A stretch of DNA of 21,385 nucleotides from Basidiobolus ranarum (GCA_040143965.1 JASJQH010000206.1:1-21385), one strand, 5' to 3'; shown: positions 1-10,781, numbered from the stretch's first letter. Numbers and translations: made by a program. Notes: generated from the sequence alone by a model not told the origin.

Positions 1-340
1 ATCTACGAATGCTTTATTGAATACACATCTTCTTTGATCGCAGCCGCTAGCTACTACTTATCTATGACAATGCTAGGTAAAACCACTTGGGTAAACTACA
101 AACCTATCTCTACTCAATTCGCTCATTTAGTAACATCTATACAATATTTAGACTTTAACTCATCAACATTACTCCGGCTTTGAAGAGGAGATGTTGTTGC
201 CATGTGCTCGTGAACTACTCAAACGGCTTGAAACACCTAATCAACACATGGGGATATACACGAAGTATGCGGACTCGTCATACATGAACGCATCAAAGTT
301 CGTTGCCGAGTATTTGTCTATACACAAGGATGACTTATGA
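1..340 (+). CDS. B-type (mitotic) cyclin, C-terminal part, 5' end outside window
   Basis: The visible part encodes the end of a cyclin box, about 92 residues, in two exons (1-90 and 152-340) split by a 61-bp GT-AG intron (91-151, phase 0). The first exon reads SLIAAASYYLSMTMLGKTTW and the second starts TLTHQHYSGF. Together they match the C-terminal cyclin fold of mitotic cyclins, where the consensus is SL.AAA..YL...MLG...WT.TL.HYSGY. The tail ends with a TGA after KDDL. Such cyclins bind and activate the CDK Cdc28/Cdc2 in the nucleus to drive G2/M. The destruction box and first cyclin fold lie upstream of the window. I choose acceptor 151 because it alone gives the HYSGF motif. The exact cyclin subtype is not resolvable from this fragment. 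Confidence 0.85.
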
Positions 341-753
341 TAGCGAATATCTCTACCATGGCCTATAAAAGAATAATGATGTGAATATTCAAATACCCAA
401 GCATTACATAATCACCGATAGTAGAGGAGGAAAGAGTTACCATTTGTGTCTTTCTTTTATTGAGCATTTGAGCAGTGAATGAACATCAAGAGTATAATCA
501 TATTTTTGTGTAGTGAACAGTGCTTGAAGAGAAAACCCACTTGTCATTCCAATTCCCAAGTTAAAGTAAAATATACCATTTCGAGATGTTGAAGGTCGAT
601 CAACTAGCTGGTACTCAACATTTTGAAATAAAATTAAACAATACAATTGTCTCATTAAATCTGGTCTGCCTAGTAAATCAAATCTAACGGCGCAGGGTCA
701 ACAATGAACCCGGCGATATATTAAAATGGATCGTGATATTGTAAGTGAACAAA
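341..753. other. Intergenic, 3' ends of converging genes
   Basis: This stretch lies between the stop of the cyclin gene and the 3' side of the deacetylase gene. I see no gene that I can support. A 72-codon ATG-started frame on the minus strand (437-655) has no recognisable motif, and a frame of that length is expected by chance in DNA this AT-rich. Confidence 0.5.
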
Positions 754-864
754 TCACTCTAAATACCTGCTTCTAGGGAAAGCAGAATCAGTGTAGTAGA
801 ATGTTTGGTCCAGTACCGTTGGGCATTCTATGTTTGTAGAGTCATACGCACCAGTATATCGTAA
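754..864 (-). pseudogene. Possible remnant of a DDE (PIF/Harbinger-like) transposase
   Basis: On the minus strand a frame of 36 codons contains YTGAYDST, then after about 14 residues FYYTDSAFPRS. This resembles the pattern G..(H)DS followed by a (L/Y)ADSAYP.S block in DDE_Tnp_4-type transposases of fungi and plants. There is no intact open frame on either side, no visible terminal inverted repeats, and one residue of the usual GS.HDS block is missing, so if real it is a decayed scrap. The similarity was judged by eye and could be chance. Confidence 0.25.
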
Positions 865-1074
865 CTATAAGTTCCAAAGAGGTGGGATGGTGATAGTGCT
901 ATCTTATTATTAAATATGTATGGAAGCCGAATAATGAAATAGAATGTTTAAGTTAAACTAATACCAAGGCTTTTTGGTTCTGGCTTCGAATACTGTACAT
1001 AGAAGAATATATGTATTAAGTAGCACGTTACTATTAAGTGCTAGACACTTCGTAATGAAGTCTCTTGTGATAAT

Positions 1075-3366
1075 TCACATCTGTTCAGTTTCCATCGGGG
1101 TAGGAGTTTGTACAGGACTGCCATTTGTAGGTGTCTCATTTTGGGTGTCGCCATCATCTTCTGTTTCCATTTCTTCGTCTTCATCTGCATTCATCTTGTG
1201 CTCATCATCAGGCTCCGACTTGATCTTAACTGAACTATCATCTCGAACAATTGGATGGCGATCAGCCGAAGCTATTGTCGCTTTACCATTTGCTTCGGTC
1301 TCTTTCTCAACATCTTTCTCAAAACGAGTGGATGGTCCGGTAAGTGGGAAGCCAGTGTGTTCCGATTTGGTCGAAGGTTCATCGATGGAAGAGGGTTTCG
1401 GAATTTTACGAGCACGATCTCTTGATTCCTTTTTACGGTTTCTTCTGGAGGAGCGAGAGCTCTGATCTTTATGATTCGTTTCATCGCGCCGACCATCATC
1501 ATCTTCCGAATCAGATAATTCAGTATCTGGGACAATTCTGGCATCATATTGTTGTGTGGTGACTCTTACATCCGGATCTCCTTCTTCCTCATCAGAAGAG
1601 AAATCTCTAGGTACCTCTTGCATTTGGACAGATGGTGCAAATGGAATTTGTCTTAAGTTGTCGATTACTTGGGCTCGAATTTTCTCGAGGTACTCTCGAG
1701 TATTAAGATTCTCCATATTATTTGCTGGAACGCCAAGCTTATAATCGGGCCCGAAGTACTCATAATAATCGTTGTATGGTAAATTTTCATCCAATTCCTC
1801 ATTTAAAATGACTCCCGTCTCATAAGCCCAAGTGCGCGAGACATTTCTAATGGTATATCCACCCCCGCCCAAAAAGAGAAGGGGAACATTGAAGGTTCTC
1901 ATGAATTTGACACAGTGGCCGTGTCCTGTTATTCAGAGTTATAACAATGTAAGAGCCACATTCTATAAATAGATTCTCCTTGATAAACACAAACCTTTCA
2001 TAGACAGATTGAAGCATCCCAATCTGTCTCCGGCGAGTGAATCTGTTCCACACTGCATAACTACTGCGCCGGGTCTGTACCATTCCATTACGTGGCTAAT
2101 AACCTAGTGTTACCGTTTAGGTTATATGATGAAAGCTCAATTAGAAGGAAATTAGAGGATCTACCGATTCAAAGACTACTTTGTAGGACTCATCGTCAAT
2201 GCCATCATGCATAGGAAAATTCACTGCGTAATGCTTTCCTTTTCCAATCCCAACGTCCTAGAATATCATAATGTAAAAGTTACTACGTGAGGATACTACA
2301 TCAACTATATCAGTGGGCGACTATACATCGATATCCCCGGTGCCAGGAAAGTACTCTCCATATTTATGAAAGGATACTGACATGACTCTGTCAGTAGTAT
2401 AGAAGGCCTCCTCAACACCATCTCCATGGTGACAATCGATGTCAATATACAACACTCTCTGATGATACCTGTTATTGGGAAAGGTACATGGTGTAAGTGG
2501 TAAAAAAAAAGAGTTTTCGTCGCTTGCGACAAGCAGCTACCTTAACAATTCCAAAATGGAGAGTACGATATCGTTCACATAGCAGAAGCCGGAGGCCTCC
2601 GTTTTTTTAGCATGATGCAAGCCGCCAGACCAGTTGATAACAATATCTGACTCTCCTCTGTTAAGTTTGTTAGCACCATCTTTAAAATGGATGTTAAAAG
2701 GGTGTCAGCTTTTTCTAAACAATAATTCTAGTTACTAATACAAAAAATCATTTGAATAGGTTACCAATTGAGCCACCGGCTGAAATAGAGCAGAATTCGT
2801 AGAGACCATCGAAGGCTGGACAATCATCACCCGATAAAACTAGTCACATACGTATGATCAATAAATTGTAATGAATTGTATATTTTCAGGTGTAATCCTG
2901 CATTGCCTTTGTTTGCTAGAAATTGAAGAAACTTACATCTGTTTTGATGAGCTACTAAGCTGTCCATATTGTCGGGGGTCACCCTCTGTAAGAAGTCTAT
3001 ATATTCGTCTGAGTGAAAGCGAGTCATTTGGGTTTTCGTTGCACGAGTTGGTCTCTAACAATCATTTGATTATATTGATAGACAGTTTTTAATTGGGATT
3101 ACTTTAGGGTACTTTAGAATGGATTTAACAGTAATTAGGCAGCGTAACTCACCAGAATCTCCATCTTTTTATGTAATCCATAGTTCACTACCAGATTGTG
3201 AGTCATTCTCATACGATGTGGCTTCATCGGATGCCCAGGGCCATATGAATAATTTCCCACATCAGCTAGAAAATCAAATTAATGGTTAAAGCAACTAGAC
3301 TCTTCGTCGAAAAGGAACTGTTGACAACTTACAATCATAATAATAAGATACTCGTTCTTTAGACAT
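1075..3366 (-). CDS. RPD3: Class I histone deacetylase (RPD3/HDAC1 family), nine exons
   Basis: Zinc-dependent lysine deacetylase of histone tails, the catalytic subunit of Sin3/Rpd3-type corepressor complexes in the nucleus. My exon model on the minus strand is 3366-3333, 3265-3153, 3054-2937, 2839-2765, 2679-2541, 2468-2327, 2257-2165, 2103-1995 and 1925-1075. It totals 1674 nt, 557 aa, ending in TGA. Every junction is GT-AG and phase-consistent. Family hallmarks are all present: [20 protein letters not shown] near the N-terminus, GGLHHAKK (H135/H136), zinc ligands D171 and H173 in [10 protein letters not shown]259 in CGTDSLAGD, and catalytic Y298 in GGGGYT. The catalytic domain ends near residue 383. 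The remaining ~175 residues form an acidic, serine-rich tail with a basic patch ([17 protein letters not shown]) that could be a nuclear signal, making it longer than yeast Rpd3 (433 aa). The ATG at 3366 follows a pyrimidine-rich CAG, so a 5' UTR intron is possible. Confidence 0.95.
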
Positions 3367-4206
3367 GGCGTAAGAGCTGAGAGAAAATTTCAAGTTAGAA
3401 GTGTTCAACGGTTGTATATTGAAGATTGATTCAATCAGTTTCATGATGAGATCAATACTGAGTACACATGTGATAGTGACTTCTTTTAGTACATTACCTA
3501 ATGTTTAACTGGGATATTTCCACTAAACATACCTGATTGCCCATATATATGGCACTATCACATGACTGAACTCAACTGATCAACAATGGCCAATACAACC
3601 TGCTTTGTACATAAATGGCCATATAATTGGCTTATTGGTTTAAGCTTTTAACGCATACCTGGTAACAATATATTAGTACAGATTGAGGGGTTCGTGGCGA
3701 ACTGTGTATATATCAACATGCAAACTGCGAATCGATTTTTGGTTAAAAATTCAAGCACAAGAGGCAATCGCATCTAGTGATGAATCACATCTATTCCTAT
3801 TCATAATTGGATCAATCATATATGTCATAAGCTATGTCAATCTAGTGACTTCTTAGTATGATATAATCACCATGAAAATGTTCAGATTCTTGTTTTGTTT
3901 AGCTTCTATTATGAATGATCTAATAATACCTGTTGGCATCAGGATAAAATAGACCATTGATGCATCAGCATGTACTCGGGTGACTAGTCTCTTCGGTCTA
4001 TATTTCTTCGCGTCCAATATATTTTAGATTCAATCACTTGTTGCTCTCTCTCCTTTACATTGAATACTTGTACTCACTAAAAAAATTACTACTTCAATAA
4101 GACTCGCTTTCATTCCCACAATCATATAATTAGCGACTTAATCTTTTGCACTTCTTGTTTATCTAATACTACTTACTCTCTGTAAACTATATATTACGAT
4201 CTCAAA
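3367..4206. promoter_or_regulatory. Divergent intergenic region between deacetylase and DysF genes
   Basis: This 840-bp stretch must hold the promoters of both divergent genes. No clear TATA box is adjacent to either ATG. A CT-rich run (about 4036-4060) precedes the plus-strand gene, as is common at fungal start regions. A CCAAT occurs near 3588-3592. A 12-bp perfect inverted repeat, CATGTGATAGTG (3467-3478) and CACTATCACATG (3553-3564), lies here. No coding frame is supported. Confidence 0.4.
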
Positions 4207-5435
4207 ATGTCCATATCAGAAAATGACGTAGAGCGCGGTCTAACAGTAGAAGTCCTATTCGAAAATCAAAGAGGGTAAGTGCTAGCCTGGAAATATTAAG
4301 TTTTTCAATTCGACGAAGTGTGGTTAAACTCTACCTGGTTTAGGATATGGATCTGCGGTACTCCACATTTTAGCCATAGAATGTAAGTCTTCAAGTTGTG
4401 GCTATATTAGTGAGTGCGTGAACTAATGAAGTGTTCGAATTAGGTTAAATCCTTTTGACTGTTCGCCATGGACCGACAAATTTCAACGGTATGTTTTCTT
4501 GGGGCTCACAGCCAATTGCCAAAACAGTGAATTATTATAACCTAAACTTGCTCTCAACTCTAGGTATTCACCAGTAGATATCCATTCGGCTCAACTTCCT
4601 GATCCAAATTGGGTTTGGGTAAGTACCACGATGTCGCGTATATTAATATCAAAGCCCTCGTACAATAGCTAAGTTTAATACATTACAGGCAGACCCGTAC
4701 TGGTATATCGACACATCTGGAGATATTGATGAGGACGGTTGGGAGTATGCTTTTATATTCCGATCCAATTCATGGCACGGTATGGTATAGCTTTAATGAA
4801 TTAAAAATAACCCACAACCATCTAAATGAATTCAAATTTTAGGAGATTTTAGGTTCTTCAGGTCTTTTGTAAGACGAAGAAAATGGGTACGACATCGTAA
4901 ACTAAAGGTCAGTATATGATGCAACTAGCATTGAGAGTAATCCTAACCATTATTCTCCATAAGGATCTCAAACCCACATTTGCCGATCGACAAATGAAAT
5001 ATACGACTCCCAATAGTCCAGACAGAGATGAGGAATCCATTCCGTCCAAATCTAAAGGAATCATTGACAAATTGAAAGAATGCCGAATCGATCGTGAACG
5101 GTTTACGCTTATAGACGATTACCTTAAATCATCTGAAAAGTCGGCGGTTCAAGAGAAGGTATTTTCCAATTATCTTTTTCAAAATTGCAACAAATCACTG
5201 ATGGATTCTACTCCCATTAGATCCACGATATTCTATGTACTCTAAGTTATTCTTCCAGTAGAACTCGGTTCATGTCGGTACGTGTTGGCAAAAAATGGGT
5301 TTTTGTAGGAACAAATTTTAACTCTTTATTCACGATCAGATGGTGAATCAACGATATCCAGAAATTGATATATCGAAGTACCTGAATGAGTTTGATTTCT
5401 ATTCTGACTACAAAGCAGTGGCAACCAACTCATAA
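4207..5435 (+). CDS. DysF (dysferlin/peroxin Pex23-like) domain protein, nine exons
   Basis: Exon model: 4207-4274, 4344-4382, 4444-4488, 4564-4618, 4689-4779, 4843-4907, 4964-5158, 5221-5277, 5340-5435. This gives 711 nt, 236 aa, with all introns GT-AG. The N-terminal half is a DysF domain: LTVEVLFENQRG and SPWTD in the N-part, then WVWADPYWYID followed by DEDGWEYAF and the basic WVRHRKL of the C-part. The region after it (IDKLKECRIDRERFTLI, then SYSSSRTRF) matches the tail of fungal DysF-only proteins. Relatives include yeast Spo73 and fission yeast Mug65, involved in spore membrane and wall formation, and the larger peroxisomal Pex28-32 proteins. Unlike the Pex proteins I see no membrane segment, so it resembles the short DysF-only group. 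Role in this organism is inferred. The small 57-nt exon 8 was chosen because it alone keeps phase and gives the SSR motif. Confidence 0.85.
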
Positions 5436-6982
5436 CGATGATAATATAACTTCATTCGTAATCACACCTTTATTCTCTACCAACACTCGACAATTTATCA
5501 AATGACCTTTCGTAGCTAGATTAGAACTTCAAATCCGACGATATACATTCAGAAACCACAAATTCGAACTCTTTCAGTGTAAAAATACTCGGTTTATGCA
5601 GCTGTATCTTATGAATTATCCCTCCAAAGCTAGTCTTTCCCAATGTAATCATACTCAACCTGATGAAGTAAAATTCCAGTTATGCTCTGGCTAGCTAACC
5701 TCGAGTTTCAAAAAAGTAATACAAATGGATAATAATCAACAAGACCTTTCATATATTCAGTTGATCATCAAATTATGTCATTGTCATCATCAAGTTGTAA
5801 AAAGCAATTATCTGATTCGACAGCTCTTTCCTAGTCGAAACCTTGATTCAGTGACGAGTAAAGATCGATGATTGGAACCAGAGCAAGTTTATTCAAGTAC
5901 TTTTGATGTTATCGCAAACGGGTTTAAGAGTATTATGTCCTCGAATAAGAAATGAATCACTATTATGGGCTTCGATGAAGTCATAAGCTCGATTCATCTT
6001 TTCAGAATGTAATTTCCTTGAAAACTGGTTCTAAGAATCTTTGTGATAGTCACATGGTTTTGTCGTCAGGTCTTCAGAACTAGTCTTCAGCTCATTAGGC
6101 TATAGTTATGGTCATGGTCATCATAAGCCACCTTGCTGATTGTCAAGCCATTAACAAGGAGATTTTGATGTGGAGATATGCATCAAATTTGACAGTATTC
6201 ATACCCTTGATAGTTGTTACCAAGACAGAAGGATATCAATGGTGGTATGAAGATAGCGAGTATTAACAGATACCAGATTAACTGCGATATTGTTCTAATC
6301 CAAATAGATGGTCACTTTGATTGAGGATATGTTCTGGAATTTCAAAGCAATCTGTTGTTCACTCCAACACTATATATCATTGTAGAACCATCAGCTGTCT
6401 AATATTAGATAAGAGCTCCAAGGTCAATAACTAAATTTCAGATACGATTTACAGAGGGCAGAGAAATGTAGAGATGCTTTGCTCAGCTCAGAGGGTTTAC
6501 TTATTTGTCCTAGCAAAGAAGCTCGAACTATATTGATTACCAAATAATAAAAAATCTCTTCGGATAAACTTGAGAAGATTAACATATCCATAATCTGATA
6601 TGCAAATACACTTCGAACATCTCTAAGCATACTCAGTAATCTGTAGCGTAACATGGCTCAAGAGAAGTCTTGATTCATGAATATTAAACGTCTTCTCACA
6701 TATGGCCTGCTTTTTTAGTGGACCATTTTATTGACGGAATTCAAGTCAAAATCTGATTAAGAAAAGGGCCAATCAGTTATCGTAAATGTAACTACCATAG
6801 TGCTTTGCGATAGAAGTGAAGATACAAAAATAAAAGTACCAAGAAAGTAATCCGTAAAAATAGTAACAATGAGTATATAGATATTTCATGTGTGAAGAGT
6901 ATTTACAGTGCCCTTGGTGTAGAGCAGTCTTCCCAGCTTAATAATCTGATTCAAATAACGACTACCGAATTGAATTTCAAGC
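5436..6982. other. Intergenic, 1.5 kb, nothing recognised
   Basis: The stretch lies between the 3' end of the DysF gene and the 3' end of the minus-strand RING gene, so it need not contain a promoter for either. It is AT-rich. A 76-codon ATG frame on the minus strand (6424-6654) is the only sizeable one. It shows no motif and is within chance expectation. No RNA gene or repeat family was recognised. Confidence 0.5.
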
Positions 6983-8273
6983 CTATAAAGAACTAGTTGC
7001 AGCGGGTGGCATTGGATCCTCTGCATCGGTCGTCTCATTAAACTCGATGTCACGTTTACACAACGGACATGTACGGTTTAATTTTAGCCATTCATCAATA
7101 CAAGTGACATGGAAATAATGTAGACATCTCATCTCTCGTAAGTTTTCTCCATCCTCGTACTCTTCTAAGCAAATACAACAAGTTGCATCCTCTTCAGAGA
7201 GATTGGCAACTTCTGTGATATCATCCTCTCTATCTTCAAGATCCTTAGCTTTTAGTTTTTCCTTCGATCTGTTTCTTTTAAATACCCTTAATAACATCCG
7301 AGTGAATAAGTTGGAACGAGATGTACTTTCAGATTGTGTGATAGCGCGTAGAATTTCAATCGAGTTCTTAGCAGTGGAAGGTCCAGTGCTCTCGGGGTTT
7401 TTGCTAGTTTTGTGATATTTCACTATTTTCAGTTTGGCAATACTTTCTTCATTTGCTCCAGTGTCCAACACCTCTCCAATTCTCAAAGCTCGTAAGATGA
7501 TAAGTATACACGGTAAACATAATATAGTTGCACACAAAAGAATAGGAACGATGATTTTCAAATAGCCGAATATCACTAGTGCTAAGGCCAATCCGTAAAT
7601 AGCAGGTGAGCCAGAAGCACATACTTCAGTCGTAAATATGAGATAATTTCCAATTAAAAAGAGTATCGTTCCAAAGAGGTCCAATATACTTCTGCTACGA
7701 TTTACTGAGTTCAAAAGTAATGAGGTAGAGAAACGCGGATTCCGCCCATCTGGATGTAAGTAATATATCCCGACTAGTGGCATGTATAAAAAGAGCTTGA
7801 GCGCACTAGCGATTAGATAAAAACGAAAGAGTGACTCGCAAGTTTGATATATTGTGCTACTCAGAACACTAACTATAGCAAGGAGCTGTTAGTAGCATTT
7901 GTGTTAGCATTATTTGACCACATAATTTTAGAAACGAAATCTAGAATAATACCTGGACTATAATCATGAATACGGATAAAGTCAACATGACCCTATAATA
8001 ACGTGAGATGGATCGATAGCGGTATAGAGAATAGGCAAACCAGTTGTTTCTCCTATACGTTGTAGAACCAGCTGTCTGGGAATGAGTACTACTTGCTACT
8101 GAAAAACGTGGACTGTTTGTCTGCTCAATTTCTCGTGGGGAAGAGGTGGTACTAAGTAAAGGGCTTGATCCATCGTGAGCGGTGGGCCTCAGAGGAGGAG
8201 TAGTGGAAATAGTTATGTCAGTTAGTGGTATGTTGATGGCAGTGTCATTGCTAATGCCGAGAGATCCCCTCAT
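6983..8273 (-). CDS. Multi-pass membrane RING-H2 E3 ubiquitin ligase
   Basis: Two exons on the minus strand (8273-7953 and 7885-6983) are joined by a 67-bp GT-AG intron, phase 0, for 407 aa. The first ~90 residues are a Ser/Thr/Pro-rich, probably cytosolic region. About five hydrophobic segments follow (roughly residues 94-115, 131-150, 174-191, 201-218, 220-238), then a basic/acidic linker and a complete C-terminal RING-H2 finger at 343-383. The spacing fits exactly: CCIC, 14 residues, C-L-H-YF-H-VT-C, 10 residues, CPLC. RING-H2 proteins recruit an E2 and ubiquitinate targets. With this topology the site is probably an endomembrane (ER, Golgi or vacuole), but target and compartment cannot be read from sequence. 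I start at the ATG at 8273 (context TACCATGA); the frame is open further upstream but holds no earlier ATG. It ends in TAG. Confidence 0.86.
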
Positions 8274-8722
8274 GGTAGAGGCTTCTACACGATGGCAGGA
8301 AAGAGAAGATGACAATTGGTTGTTATGGAGGAAGAAGAATTCAACAGACCAACTCAACCAGAGGCTGAAACTAGGATTAAAGACAAACCTAACTCAATGC
8401 AAATCAGGATTGAGACATTAGAAGCTGTATGTGGTACTGTAACCATGAAGAGATTTGAAGATATGTTTGGCACCCTATCTTTTCATTGATTGGCGACTCA
8501 AGTACTTAAATTTTCTTATTTTGGCAATTCCTGTTTCCATTGTAAATAACTGTCTGTTTGAGAATTCACCATACATCCGATATGGCAGTCACTTCACTGT
8601 AGGCTCCATAAGGAATAGAGATAAAGCACGTTTTACGGTTATTTAAGACAGTAGAGACACGTTTGGGGAAACTTGATATATGTACATGGGTAGGTGGTAC
8701 TGAGCTTAATTTCTAAGGCATG
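8274..8722. promoter_or_regulatory. Intergenic, probable promoter of the RING gene
   Basis: This 449-bp gap sits between the stop of the 77-aa gene and the start of the RING gene, both on the minus strand. It should contain the RING promoter and the small gene's 3' UTR. The open plus-strand frames here (8182-8421, 8455-8646) show no motif. No clear TATA box was found. Confidence 0.4.
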
Positions 8723-9101
8723 TCACTGTTTGCGAGCTTTCCTGCGCATCTGTACTGACTCTCGTACTAACTGTAGGCCGTCATCAGTGAGGCTGTTGAT
8801 ACCCTCTGTTACACTAATTTGTCACTAGGGTGCTAGCAGAGCCCCCGTCATTTCATTCATAGATCTTCTATATCTCACGCGTCTGATGAGTCATAAAATC
8901 ACTAACGCAGAATATGGATCTTTTGTTGTCAAAGTGCTCACTCCATCTTGTATTCTATCGATGATGTTGTGTGTATGGGCCCTCTCTTTTGAATTACAAG
9001 GAATACAGGGCACTATTGACTGCATTCTTTTACAGCAACTTTGTATATCATGAGCAAGTACTATTATGTTAGGGGACAATGACTTAGTACCTGAAGGGCA
9101 T
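8723..9101 (-). CDS. Small unknown protein, three exons, 77 aa
   Basis: Candidate gene hidden by introns. Exons on the minus strand are 9101-9091 (only 11 nt: ATG CCC TTC AG), 9038-8907 and 8813-8723. Introns are 52 and 93 bp, GT-AG, and the total is 234 nt with a TGA stop. The protein starts MPFSCCKRMQ, has CC-x8-CxxC near the N-terminus (CCKRMQSIVPCIPC), then a long soluble, helix-prone, charged stretch (IIDRIQDGVSTLTTKDPYSA, then GINSLTDDGLQLVRESVQMR) and a basic end RRKARKQ. The phase match across both introns and the amphipathic flow over the second junction support it. I do not recognise the family. The N-terminal cysteines could bind a metal or carry lipid, but that is speculation. The first exon is the weakest part; an in-frame ATG at 9023 would give a 69-aa form. 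Confidence 0.45.
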
Positions 9102-9408
9102 GTTACATAATCCTTTGAGGTAACACGCAAACGGACTTGCAACGGTCTGGCACAAGGTTTAGTGTGACGTTTCTTAGTATATCAAATCAATTGAAGGTAC
9201 ATGTATAGAATGAAAGGAGCGACCGGATTAGAGGGGACGAGGGTTGAATGAATAGTTTGTAATAGGCAGGGTTATGGTAAATTGGTTTGATGATTAATTA
9301 GAACTGAACCTTTTCATATATGCGTAAGTGACGCCATAAATAAATAAATATTCTTTTAAAATTGAATCCCAGGACCTAGCCTGGGCCATTTAAATTACCT
9401 TTTAACAG
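9102..9408. promoter_or_regulatory. Short intergenic gap with AT-rich TAAA repeat
   Basis: This gap lies between the 3' end of the SH3 gene and the 5' side of the 77-aa gene. It carries a short TAAA/ATAA run near 9338-9352, and its CT-rich complement (about 9221-9245 read on the minus strand) could be start-proximal promoter sequence for the small gene. Nothing else is recognised. Confidence 0.35.
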
Positions 9409-10781
9409 TCATTGATAAGAGTTTCCAGTGACACAAGTTCTAGGGAATCCACCGATGGTTGAGTTTGTAGTTAGGTTGGATCCAATCAGCCAGTCCAATC
9501 CCATTTCATCAGTAATTGCCAACTCGTCTCCAACGCTCACATCGATTTCGCCATCCTGTCGAGGTTTATAGGGAAGAATGGCCGACATTACGAATGAGTA
9601 ATCAGGTAATGCCTCTGCTTCATGGCATTTCTCCGTAGAGCTGGTGTAACTGGGTTGAGTACCCAACATAGGCACTACTGATAATCGGTAGATTGTTGGC
9701 TTTGGATAAGCAGATCGAGCAGGATTGGTGGGTAGGATGTAGCCTGGATATGCTACCAATTAGTACATCATTGTTTATCATTAAACCAAGGTTCATTTAA
9801 TGAATGAGACAAGATTCTACTTACCTTCAGACATTTCAGGCTGTGCTCTCTCATGTGACAATGTAGATAGTTGACCATTTATTTTAGCTCGAGCTGATAT
9901 AACAGCAGGATGCATACTCGGGTGCATTGAATTTCCATGCCCCTCATCACTAGAGGACAACAAAGGAGGTGGATGCACTCTACGTGGGGTAGTTGGTACA
10001 TCATGCAAGTCGATATAACCTTATATACATAAGAAAGTTGAGAAAGTGCCAAATTAAATGTAATTATTGAGACTAAGACTACCTTGCAGATCTTTAGCTG
10101 ACTTAGGCCAGCTACTGGCTTGACGGCGTTTGATATATATATATGAGAAGAATCCAAGAATGATACATAGAATCAGCGCCACTCCAGCAATGATACCGAT
10201 TCCAGCGGCTAGTGGTAATCCTAGAAGCTTATTAGGTACGCCTAAGGATTGCTCAACTTTATCAACTCCTGTAAGGCTAGAGTATCCAACTTGTTTAGGG
10301 AGATGAGATGTGAAGAGGGCTCTTTCAGAGTTACTGGATTTCGCTAAGATGGTAATCGAGGTCACATCGATATACACATGACAAATATGTTATTATAAAT
10401 ATGATATACATACTTGTTTGCGTTGTGAATGTTGAGCTATAATTATTAATCACTGAATTTCTTTTTACAACTAAAAGTGGCGTGGTTTCTGACGACATTA
10501 AAGTGAAGGTTGGAGCTAACGTAGCCTCGCTGCTCGACGGTTCATATTTACTGTCTCTCCTCCTATTCCTATAGACAGTTGAAGTGGGTGTTGAACTACT
10601 CAGTTGCAACAAGGAAATAATAGTAACGTATTAGTAAGGCGAAATGAATAGTAATCAATCATTATACTTACAAGTGGGAAGGATTTGTATTCCAATATCT
10701 ATGTTGCTCAGAGTTACTGGCACTTTGTACGAAGGCGAGATTAAGGCATAGTGCAGAGAATGCCAAGTATCCATTTACCAT
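9409..10781 (-). CDS. Single-pass membrane protein with C-terminal SH3 domain (Fus1-like architecture)
   Basis: Five exons on the minus strand: 10781-10672, 10598-10414, 10343-10083, 10019-9825 and 9752-9409. They total 1095 nt, 364 aa, ending in TGA, with all introns GT-AG (63-73 bp). Residues 1-20 look like a signal peptide (MVNGYLAFSALCLNLAFVQS). A Ser/Thr-rich stretch to about residue 135 would be extracellular and O-glycosylated. A transmembrane helix lies at about 142-169, followed by the stop-transfer KRR. A Pro/Ser/His-rich cytoplasmic linker follows, and an SH3 domain at about 303-358 (SAILPYKP, DVSVGDELAI, DWLIGSNL, GGFP). This is the layout of Fus1, the yeast cell-fusion scaffold at the mating tip, and of other fungal membrane SH3 proteins. 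The fusion role is inference from layout. Exon 2 has an alternative acceptor 3 nt away (start 10595). Confidence 0.8.

Noticed and set aside
130-187. Cyclin intron at 130-187
   Set aside because: It loses the conserved HYSGF segment; the 91-151 intron restores W-TLTHQHYSGF.
437-655. 72-codon minus-strand frame
   Set aside because: No motif, no supporting exons, and length expected by chance in AT-rich DNA.
974-1465. 163-codon plus-strand frame
   Set aside because: It is the antisense shadow of the deacetylase last exon; its Ser-rich content mirrors the acidic tail.
6424-6654. 76-codon minus-strand frame
   Set aside because: No recognisable domain or splice-linked partner exon; chance expectation in 1.5 kb.
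8274-8357. N-terminal extension of the RING protein
   Set aside because: The extended frame begins with TTG and not ATG; the ATG at 8273 has good context and is preferred.
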